This document shows, piece after piece, positions 14,781 to 21,757 of a stretch of DNA of 30,913 nucleotides. The position numbers and the translations under genes are program-made. Each line of letters starts with the position of its first letter. Position 1 is the first letter of the stretch. Source of the DNA: an uncultured Prevotella sp. (GTDB lineage: Bacteria > Bacteroidota > Bacteroidia > Bacteroidales > Bacteroidaceae); assembly GCA_934183355.1 (NCBI GenBank), contig CAKPST010000024.1:1-30913 (forward strand), given 5' to 3'. The notes under the pieces were generated by a model. It was not told the DNA's origin. It saw only the letters and a list, made by a program, of their open reading frames with translations, and did no database searches.

Positions 14781-16706
14781 ATGAATAATATCCAGGCTAT
14801 CTGCACTCTTGCACTGACACTCACCCTACCTCATGCCGCCCATGCCCAACGTCTCGACTCCATACAGACTCTCAAGGACGTGGCAGTGGTAGGCGTGCGG
14901 CCTCACTATCTCACACCCTCGCAGACTCTCAAGGGCACCATGCTTCAAGACCTCTCCACCACGTCCGTTGCCGATGCACTGAAGTATTTCTCTGGTGTGC
15001 AGATAAAGGACTATGGCGGACTGGGTGGACTCAAGACTGTCAACGTGCGCTCGCTCGGTTCGCAGCATGTGGGCGTATATCTTGACGGCATACGCATCAC
15101 CAATGCGCAGAATGGGCAGATAGACCTTGGACGCTATTCGCTGTCTAACATGGAGTCGGTGGCGCTGTATAATGCCAATCGCAACGAGCGTCTACAGTCG
15201 GCTTCGGAATATGCCTCGGCAGCCACGGTGTATATGCAGACCAAGCGTCCCACGCAGACTACATACACCGTGGAATATGGCAACGGCTCGTTCGGGCTAA
15301 ACAAGCTGAAAGGATATTTCTCATTGAAAGACCTTCTGTTCGTAGATGCCGAATATCAGCACACCAAGGGCAACTATAAGTTTAGTTTCCACTCGGAGCA
15401 AGAGGACACCGTGGGCACACGCCACAACTCGGACATCACCTTCTATCGACTGGAGGCTGCCGGATTCTATCGCGGACTGTCCACACATATATACTATTAC
15501 AACTCGGAGCGCGGACTGCCCGGACCTGTCATCAGAAGACTCTCTGACCAATGGGACTCCACCGACCGACAGTGGGACCAAAACTTCTTCATACAGTCGT
15601 CGTACAAGCATGCTTGGGAACACTTCGCATTGAAGACCAATCTGAAGTATGCCTACGACTATCTGCACTATCTGCAAGACCCACAGACCAACGCCTCGAC
15701 CATGTACTGCAACAACCACTACACTCAGCAGGACATCTACGGCTCTGTAGCCGGAGCGTGGAACACACGCTATATGTCGTTGACGGCAAGCACCGACCTA
15801 AGATGGAGCGATCTCAATGCCGATGTCTATAAGTTTGCATACGTCTATCGTCTCGACTCCAAGTCGCTGCTCTCTGCCATAGCGTCCTATCGTGGTTTTG
15901 AGGCTAATGTGGCATTGCTCTATACTCACATCTCCGACCATATATCCAACAAAGGAGGCTCTGCTGCCAAGCCGTTGAGCCGACTTGCACCGATGTATCT
16001 CGCCTCGTGGCACGGCGGACCATGGACAGTGCGTGCCTTCCACAAGCGCATATTCCGTGCACCGACGCTCAACGACCTCTACTACACACTCGTGGGCAAC
16101 GCACAGCTGAAGCCCGAATACACCTCGCAGTGGGACCTCGGAGCCGACTACAAGGACAGCCATCTGCACCTTGCACTCGACATGTACTACAATCGCATTG
16201 AGGACAAGATTGTGGCGATACCGATGAAGTGCCAGTTCCGATGGTCGATGGTCAACTTCGGACTCGTCAAGTCGCTCGGCATCAGCACCACCGCTGGCTA
16301 CGACCGCACGTGGGGCAAGTTCTCCTTGTCTGCCAATGCCAACTATACATGTCAACGCGACCGTGACTACTCGTCGCCCTCCGACCCCGAATACAAGAAC
16401 ACCATACCCTACTCGCCCCTCCACTCTGCCTCCGTCATTCTCGACCTTGGCTACGACGGCTACTCGCTCTGCACGTCGTGGCTATATACGGGCAATAGAT
16501 TTTCGCTCATTTCAAACAATCGAGAGGACATGCTCGGTGCATGGCAGACAGTTGACCTGAAGCTCAACAAGAGCTTCAATATAGGCAATCACTCGTTGCA
16601 GACCACCATTGAGTGCAACAACATCACCGACTCACGACACGAAGTGGTGAAGCGCTATCCTATGCCAGGGCGCAACTGGAAGTTCACATTGCAGTGGAAA
16701 ATGTAA
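14781..16706 (+). CDS. btuB: TonB-dependent outer-membrane receptor, BtuB-like
   Basis: Outer-membrane receptor predicted to import cobalamin using TonB energy. The 641-aa protein has a signal peptide ending HAAHAQ (about residue 23), a plug domain at about 30-155 (SVADALKYFSGVQIKDYGG, VNVRSLGSQHVGVYLDGIRI, SLSNMESVALY), and then a 22-strand-type barrel with alternating aromatic strands, ending in NWKFTLQWKM. No SusC-type N-terminal extension is present, and the size fits BtuB rather than SusC. Assignment to B12 rests on its position 11 bases after a propeller gene under a cobalamin riboswitch, with another propeller lipoprotein 16 bases downstream. The DNA sequence alone cannot show the ligand. 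Confidence 0.88.
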   Translation: MNNIQAICTLALTLTLPHAAHAQRLDSIQTLKDVAVVGVRPHYLTPSQTLKGTMLQDLSTTSVADALKYFSGVQIKDYGGLGGLKTVNVRSLGSQHVGVYLDGIRITNAQNGQIDLGRYSLSNMESVALYNANRNERLQSASEYASAATVYMQTKRPTQTTYTVEYGNGSFGLNKLKGYFSLKDLLFVDAEYQHTKGNYKFSFHSEQEDTVGTRHNSDITFYRLEAAGFYRGLSTHIYYYNSERGLPGPVIRRLSDQWDSTDRQWDQNFFIQSSYKHAWEHFALKTNLKYAYDYLHYLQDPQTNASTMYCNNHYTQQDIYGSVAGAWNTRYMSLTASTDLRWSDLNADVYKFAYVYRLDSKSLLSAIASYRGFEANVALLYTHISDHISNKGGSAAKPLSRLAPMYLASWHGGPWTVRAFHKRIFRAPTLNDLYYTLVGNAQLKPEYTSQWDLGADYKDSHLHLALDMYYNRIEDKIVAIPMKCQFRWSMVNFGLVKSLGISTTAGYDRTWGKFSLSANANYTCQRDRDYSSPSDPEYKNTIPYSPLHSASVILDLGYDGYSLCTSWLYTGNRFSLISNNREDMLGAWQTVDLKLNKSFNIGNHSLQTTIECNNITDSRHEVVKRYPMPGRNWKFTLQWKM

Positions 16707-16722
16707 TCAGTAGATAACAAAT

Positions 16723-17868
16723 ATGTCTAACACGAACCCATTATATAAATTCAAGCTATGGCTAATGGCTATCTGCCCGCTGCTTGCAGCGTGCTCGCTT
16801 GAGCCTGCCGACTACACCAATACGACAGAACCAACTGCCGACTCCGACCGCCTCATCATCCTATGCGAGGGACTATGGGGCATGGACAACGCGTCATTGG
16901 CTCTGCTCGACCATGGTGTGCTGACAAGCCGATGGTTTCAACAGCAGAATCCAGGACGTCACTTGGGCGACACCGGCAACGACATACTACAAGTGAACGA
17001 CACGCTGATAGCCATCAGTGTCAACTGGTCGAACATCATACAGTATATACGTCCCGACGGCACAGCCATAGCTGCCACCGAAAACATCCCCAACAACCGA
17101 CGACTTGCCACCGACAACCGTGGCTATCTGTATGTGACATCGTATGCCAACAAGGGATATGTGGCTAAGATAGACATCCGAAGCAAACAGATAGTAGACA
17201 CATGCCACGTGGGATATGAGCCTGAGGGAATAGCCTACTACGACGGACGACTATACATAGCCAACACGGGCGGATATGCCACACAGACCAAGGACCATGG
17301 ATATGAGCAGACCATCAGTGTGGTAGACACGCAGACCATGCGCGAACTGAGACGCATCGACACGGGTTGTCCTAATCTATACGGCGACATGTCGGTGTGC
17401 GGACAGTATGTATGCATCAATTCAGCCGGCGACATGTACACCATCGCCCCACGCTGCATCATACTGAATATGGCAAACGATGAGTTTCGCACATTCGACT
17501 TCTCTGCTACATACAACTGCGCTTATCGCAATCGCTTCTACATGATAGGCTCTGACTACTCGCATATCACTGGCACCTATGCCTACTCCATGCACTCCGT
17601 GGCGCTGCCCTCAATGCAGTCCACTGTGGGACTCGACGACTACAGCGCTGCCGAAGAAATCATACGCCAAATGCAGTCGCCCTACGGCATATACATCTCG
17701 CCCCATTCGGGTCATCTATATGCCAGCGACGCACGTGCATACGCCACCAACGGATATGTGTATGAGTTTGGATGCGACGGCAAACAAATAAGCCGCTATC
17801 TGCTACGAGGAGTAAATCCGTCAGGATTTGTGGCATGCCCTAATCCAACTCCAGAAGTGAGACAATGA
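16723..17868 (+). CDS. BtuG-like DUF5074 propeller lipoprotein
   Basis: A 381-aa lipoprotein with a lipobox LLAAC at Cys24 (KLWLMAICPLLAAC), followed by SLEPADYT. The mature part is a beta-propeller opening with DRLIILCEGLWGMDNASLA, the same signature as NEGxxGxxNAsL of BtuG-type proteins, with blade repeats such as GYVAKIDIRSKQIVDTCHVG and QTISVVDTQTMRELRRIDTG. In Bacteroides thetaiotaomicron, BtuG is a surface lipoprotein that binds cobalamin very tightly and sits on BtuB; the same arrangement is likely here. It follows the btuB-like gene by 16 bases. Whether it faces outward depends on the surface-export signal after the Cys, which is not a clear match. It is the second propeller of the locus. 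Confidence 0.88.
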   Translation: MSNTNPLYKFKLWLMAICPLLAACSLEPADYTNTTEPTADSDRLIILCEGLWGMDNASLALLDHGVLTSRWFQQQNPGRHLGDTGNDILQVNDTLIAISVNWSNIIQYIRPDGTAIAATENIPNNRRLATDNRGYLYVTSYANKGYVAKIDIRSKQIVDTCHVGYEPEGIAYYDGRLYIANTGGYATQTKDHGYEQTISVVDTQTMRELRRIDTGCPNLYGDMSVCGQYVCINSAGDMYTIAPRCIILNMANDEFRTFDFSATYNCAYRNRFYMIGSDYSHITGTYAYSMHSVALPSMQSTVGLDDYSAAEEIIRQMQSPYGIYISPHSGHLYASDARAYATNGYVYEFGCDGKQISRYLLRGVNPSGFVACPNPTPEVRQ

Positions 17869-17891
17869 ACAAGAATTGAAGAACTGATTAT

Positions 17892-17922
17892 TTTGATGTT
17901 TAAACAATATTGAGTATATTTG
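17892..17922 (+). promoter_or_regulatory. Consensus promoter for kinase-like gene
   Basis: TTTG (17892-17895), 19 bases, then TATATTTG (17915-17922): a full match to TTTG-N19/21-TAnnTTTG. The first ATG of the kinase-like gene is at 17936, so the leader would be only about 10 nt (16 nt if translation starts at the second ATG, 17942). Confidence 0.75.
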
Positions 17923-17935
17923 CAAAATAAAGAAA

Positions 17936-18766
17936 ATGATTATGACAAACAAAGATTTTTGGCAATCAATTCTTAATATTATTCATCAAGGATTCAATCA
18001 ACACGGTCTTTCAAAATTAGAAGAATATGCAGAAAACTTCATCTCACAACGGCTTGTTTACAAACGATTTTCACCGTCAGAGCAGCATGGCTGCATTGAG
18101 GGAGGTACAAATCATGTCATTGCATCCTTACTCGCGGGAGCAGAAATTGAACCAGATAAACTCTCTGCGCCAGAAGGCAGTTTCAAAAGAGAGCAGCAAT
18201 GCGGAGAGGCGCAAGCTGAACGCATAGAGCAATGGGCAAGAAAAACGGGATGTTGGATTGACCATACCGACACTTCCATCCCACAACTATTGGGTGAGGA
18301 AATAGCACAAGGAGGAGAAGCACATGTGTACGACAATGGTACTTCGCTTGTGAAAGTCATAGGACTTGATTATTTCATACAACCTATTTTGGCTCTTGAC
18401 AGGATAACATTACACAACGCTTACTTTCCCGCAACAAGAATGATTGTTCTTGGATTTGGAAGAGATTCTTATGGAATGTTCAATATTATTGTAGAACAAC
18501 CATTCATTCAAGGTTGTCGCATGAATGACAATGAGATTGCTGAATATGCAATAAAATTGGGGTATAAACTTGTAAACCCTCGAAATTGGACATTTACAAC
18601 GGATAGAATCTACCTTAGTGACATGCATGACGAAAATGTCATTCGCTCTCCTAAAGGCAACGTTTTTGTCGTAGACTGTGACATAAGAATAAATACTCCT
18701 GAACTAAAAGTTGGCGGCACTCAGATTCTATCAACAGAAATTGAGTGGTGTGATTCTATTAATTAA
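17936..18766 (+). CDS. Protein-kinase-fold protein, polyvalent-protein-kinase type
   Basis: A 276-aa cytosolic protein with kinase-fold landmarks: a glycine-rich loop at GGEAHVY (126-132), a candidate Lys140 in SLVKV, an N-lobe/hinge segment MFNIIVEQPFIQG, a catalytic-loop-like SDMHDEN (229-235), and an acidic metal site VVDCDI (D247, D249) where DFG would lie. From memory this matches the 'Kinase-PolyVal' type found on phages and conjugative elements of Bacteroidetes, often within larger polyvalent proteins. The N-terminal ~115 residues are not recognised. The gene is visibly more AT-rich than both neighbours, has its own strong promoter, and is wedged between the BtuG-like gene and a secreted-protein gene, suggesting horizontal insertion. 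The substrate is unknown, and it could be a small-molecule kinase. Start uncertain: 17936 or 17942. Confidence 0.75.
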   Translation: MIMTNKDFWQSILNIIHQGFNQHGLSKLEEYAENFISQRLVYKRFSPSEQHGCIEGGTNHVIASLLAGAEIEPDKLSAPEGSFKREQQCGEAQAERIEQWARKTGCWIDHTDTSIPQLLGEEIAQGGEAHVYDNGTSLVKVIGLDYFIQPILALDRITLHNAYFPATRMIVLGFGRDSYGMFNIIVEQPFIQGCRMNDNEIAEYAIKLGYKLVNPRNWTFTTDRIYLSDMHDENVIRSPKGNVFVVDCDIRINTPELKVGGTQILSTEIEWCDSIN

Positions 18767-18770
18767 ATTT

Positions 18771-19919
18771 ATGAGAACTAAGACAATACTCTTTGCAGCA
18801 CTCGCTTCGTTAGCGATGTCGGCAAACGCCCAATCACAACAAACAATTAAAGTGCTCGAATACTGCCCGGCTCCAGGACAGTTTGCCAATAACCAGCCCG
18901 CCATTGAAGCCTCGATGAGCAAGGAAGAACGACTGCGCATATGCGAGGAGCAACTTGAGGATGGCAACCTTGTGTGCCTCGGAGCAGCAGGTGGCTACAT
19001 CACAGTAGCTCTCGACCAGCCCATACAGAATGGAAGAGGCTCAGACCTGCGCATTCTGGGCAACGCTTTCTATGCCATTAACGACCCTCAATATGGCGAG
19101 GCAACGATAGGAGGCAACGTGGAACCAGGCATAGTGTATGCCGGAGTAGGCTCGTCGCCAGAGACAGCAGAATGGTATGAGTTGGCAGGGTCGGAATACT
19201 ACACCACTCAACGCCACAACTTCCACATCACATATCATAAGCCTACAGCCGAGACGGGCGACCACTCGCTGCCCTTCTCCATCTTCGACCAATACATACG
19301 ATATGACGCTTCGTGGACCGAACCCGACGGAACTCTGGGCAACAAATCGGGCTATCTGATGAAACTGTCATTCCATCAGCAGTCCTACTGGCCACAGTGG
19401 GAGGACAAGGAGGAACTGACATTCAGAGGAGGTCTGCTGCCCGACAACGCTATCAATTATGGTGGCGACGGCTCCGAAGCCGACAATCCTCAGTTGTGGA
19501 TTACCTACCGCTATGCTGCCGACTCCTACGGCTATGCCGACGCAGCACCAAACGACGACAAAGTGTACACCACATTCGATCTCGACTGGGCTGTCGACAA
19601 TGACGGCAATCCCGTACATCTCGATCACGCCGACTTCATACGCATTCAGACGGGTGTGCTACAGCAGTGTGGATGGACGGGCGAGACATCTACAGAGGTG
19701 AGCAAAGTGGAAAACCTGCACCTCATTCCTGGTTACGACGACAACCCCATCGTCATCACTCCACGACAGCGCCCCACTGCTATCAATGGTGTAAGCAACA
19801 AGGCTCCACGTGAAACAATGCGAATGAGCATTGACGGACGACTGCTCACAAAACCTGAAAAGGGAATAAATATTGTGAAGTACTCGGATGGAAGAGTAAG
19901 AAAAGTTGTTGTTAGATAG
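18771..19919 (+). CDS. Secreted cell-surface protein with T9SS-like tail, near B12 locus
   Basis: A 382-aa exported protein. Signal peptide MRTKTILFAALASLAMSANA fixes the start at 18771; an upstream in-frame ATG at 18711 lies inside the kinase-like gene. The body has conserved-looking blocks, VLEYCPAPGQFANNQPAIE, DLRILGNAFYA, PGIVYAG, EWYELAGSEYY and FHQQSYWPQW, that I associate from memory with Bacteroidetes cell-surface proteins often located beside btuB and propeller genes; this memory needs a search. The C-terminus ends in MSIDGRLLTKPEKGINIVKY then SDGRVRKVVVR, the same tail as the riboswitch-linked propeller. It starts 4 bases after the kinase-like stop, so at present it is probably transcribed from the kinase promoter. 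A parS-like site lies inside the gene near its 3' end. Confidence 0.82.
   Translation: MRTKTILFAALASLAMSANAQSQQTIKVLEYCPAPGQFANNQPAIEASMSKEERLRICEEQLEDGNLVCLGAAGGYITVALDQPIQNGRGSDLRILGNAFYAINDPQYGEATIGGNVEPGIVYAGVGSSPETAEWYELAGSEYYTTQRHNFHITYHKPTAETGDHSLPFSIFDQYIRYDASWTEPDGTLGNKSGYLMKLSFHQQSYWPQWEDKEELTFRGGLLPDNAINYGGDGSEADNPQLWITYRYAADSYGYADAAPNDDKVYTTFDLDWAVDNDGNPVHLDHADFIRIQTGVLQQCGWTGETSTEVSKVENLHLIPGYDDNPIVITPRQRPTAINGVSNKAPRETMRMSIDGRLLTKPEKGINIVKYSDGRVRKVVVR
19802..19817. promoter_or_regulatory. Weaker parS-like site inside a gene
   Basis: GCTCCACGTGAAAC (19803-19816) has two mismatches to the 14-base parS core and one to the variant used at 2202 and 2892. It lies in codons for APRET of the secreted protein. 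A single intragenic site may be chance, but B. subtilis and other genomes do have parS sites inside genes. Confidence 0.35.
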
Positions 19920-19959
19920 AAGGAAGAAGAGAATAATAGAAAAAGACAAGAATATACAG

Positions 19960-19999
19960 GAACGACAACGTTTTTATTGACGTTGCCGTTCTTTCATTT
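19960..19999 (+). terminator. Intrinsic-type terminator after secreted-protein gene
   Basis: GAACGACAACGT (19960-19971) and ACGTTGCCGTTC (19980-19991) form a 12-bp stem with one non-Watson-Crick pair and an 8-base T-rich loop, followed by TTTCATTTC. It ends the B12/kinase gene group about 40 bp after the last stop codon. Confidence 0.7.
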
Positions 20000-20163
20000 C
20001 TATAATATAGGACAATATGGGGTCTAAAACTGGCTTGTGGCAATAAAGAACAATTTGTAGTCAAATTCATAACACTAAGAAACGTATTATTGAATATAAT
20101 TTACTTTTATTTTCAGTTTCGTATAAATAATTATACATTTTCATGAATAAAAATCGAAAAAAG
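20000..20163. other. AT-rich spacer, no gene seen
   Basis: The 352-bp gap 19920-20271 holds the terminator (19960-19999) and a promoter (20164-20195). The DNA between is AT-rich and shows no coding frame or repeat that I can support. Confidence 0.5.
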
Positions 20164-20195
20164 TATGATAATGTCAAAATAATTATATAATTTTG
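20164..20195 (+). promoter_or_regulatory. Promoter for PKD-like secreted protein
   Basis: TATG (one mismatch from TTTG, 20164-20167), 20 bases, then TAATTTTG (20188-20195), matching the -7 consensus. Leader to the ATG at 20272 is about 70 nt. Confidence 0.6.
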
Positions 20196-20271
20196 TGGCG
20201 TTGATTATGAATAAGAGACACTCTCAATATAGTAATAAAGAATTTCAAAACTATTAGCATTTCTAAACACT

Positions 20272-21675
20272 ATGAAGCATCTCGTTACTCCATTCAGAAC
20301 CGGTCTTATGACCGCAGTTCTTGCTGTTGCGGGCACAGCCCAGACAAATGCACAGCAAGTAGTTTCTAAACTCATCGCCACTCCTAAGAGCGAGATTTTG
20401 ACACCAACAGCACAGCCAAAATCGGTTGTTAAAGCACTTGGCGATATCAAACCTTCGTACAAAACTCCAGTGCCTTTGGCTTATCTCGGAACTATCACTA
20501 CCGATGACAACGCCAACAGCAACTATCTGTTCAAGCATAAGGATATCAATGACGGCGCCTGGCTCTTGGTTTCGTCTGACAAGCAGACAAGCTATCTCAA
20601 CGAGTCGAGTGGCATCGTCACCTCTTATCAGTGGAACGTACCAGGAAGCAATCCTTCTTCATTCAGCACAGCTGACATCAAGGCAAGCTATTCAGTGCCT
20701 GGCACATACAAGATGCCTACTCTGAAGGTGGGCAACGGCACTGACAGCAAAGAATACACTGCACCTTATACAGTAAAGGTAGGTGGCACATCAGAGATTA
20801 CAACTATGGACTGCCGTGAGTGGGGTTCGACATACACACTCGGTGCATTCCAGTATGGTCCTGGTCAAGGTTATGTAGGCGGCACCAATGCAGTAGACAT
20901 TGTAGGATGGGGCAACCTCTTCATGCTCGGCACTGACGAGGCATTCCTTGATGGTGTAAATGTATACTTGCACCATAAGCCTACCAAGTTTAAGGATGAC
21001 GCACAGATTGTAGTTAAGGTATGGATGACAAGCATCACAGCTTCTAACGCTACATTCGCATATATTCCAGTAGAAGTTGGTACAATAAAGATGAAAGACA
21101 TCAAGGCTGACGGCGAAGACGGAGCATGGGCTCCTATATATGGCGGTGCAGTTATTAATATCAAGTTCGATGAGCCACTTTCTATGTTTGGCAAGACCAC
21201 ATTCTTTGTAAGCGTTGAGGGATTCAGCAACGACCCTGCCACAGAGGATTTCATAATACTTGAGGACATGGTGGGCAAAAAGCTCGACATGGTACAGAAT
21301 TCTAACCTTCTCTGTCACAACTCATTCGCACGTCAAAAAGGAGAATTGGACTATCTGCGACCCATCAACATGTATGGTGGTGGCACTGGCGCATTCGCTA
21401 TCTGCCCAGTTATCAGCATCCCATATACTCCTACTAGCATCAACTCGGCAACAGCCAACGGCAGCAAGCGCCTCGTAGCACGCTTCTGCGACAGCAACAC
21501 CATCGAGGTGACAGCTCCTGCTGACGGCAACGTGACCGTGACAGAGGCTGGCGGCACAATCCTCGCCAAGGGCAAGATTGTTGACGGCAAGGCTCAGATT
21601 GCAATTCCGGGTGCTGGACATGGTCTCTACATAGTATCTGGTCCTAATGGACAGTCGGCTAAGATTCTACGCTAA
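20272..21675 (+). CDS. Secreted protein with PKD-like domain and C-terminal sorting-type domain
   Basis: A 467-aa exported protein with signal peptide MKHLVTPFRTGLMTAVLAVA then GTAQTNA. The region at about 100-165 (IVTSYQWNVPGSNPSSFSTA, then IKASYSVPGTYKMPTLKVGNG) looks like a PKD-type immunoglobulin fold. The middle contains beta-rich sequence resembling surface adhesins, with no visible catalytic motif. The last ~75 residues (IEVTAPADGNVTVTEAGG ... GHGLYIVSGPNGQSAKILR) form a small beta domain with the GhGLYIV core of T9SS type A sorting domains, though it differs from the DG...SDG tail of the other secreted proteins. It has its own promoter and is 82 bp upstream of the RCC1-repeat gene, in the same direction. 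Function unknown. Confidence 0.8.
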   Translation: MKHLVTPFRTGLMTAVLAVAGTAQTNAQQVVSKLIATPKSEILTPTAQPKSVVKALGDIKPSYKTPVPLAYLGTITTDDNANSNYLFKHKDINDGAWLLVSSDKQTSYLNESSGIVTSYQWNVPGSNPSSFSTADIKASYSVPGTYKMPTLKVGNGTDSKEYTAPYTVKVGGTSEITTMDCREWGSTYTLGAFQYGPGQGYVGGTNAVDIVGWGNLFMLGTDEAFLDGVNVYLHHKPTKFKDDAQIVVKVWMTSITASNATFAYIPVEVGTIKMKDIKADGEDGAWAPIYGGAVINIKFDEPLSMFGKTTFFVSVEGFSNDPATEDFIILEDMVGKKLDMVQNSNLLCHNSFARQKGELDYLRPINMYGGGTGAFAICPVISIPYTPTSINSATANGSKRLVARFCDSNTIEVTAPADGNVTVTEAGGTILAKGKIVDGKAQIAIPGAGHGLYIVSGPNGQSAKILR

Positions 21676-21757
21676 AGACGACATAACAAACACCCCACAA
21701 TCTTAAACCTTATGAAAAGAAAAATTAACAATAATAATCACTTTAATTAATGAAGCT

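Noticed and set aside
17869..18770. Complete mobile element around the kinase-like gene
   Set aside because: No integrase, transposase, terminal repeats or target-site duplication could be found; only composition and context suggest transfer.
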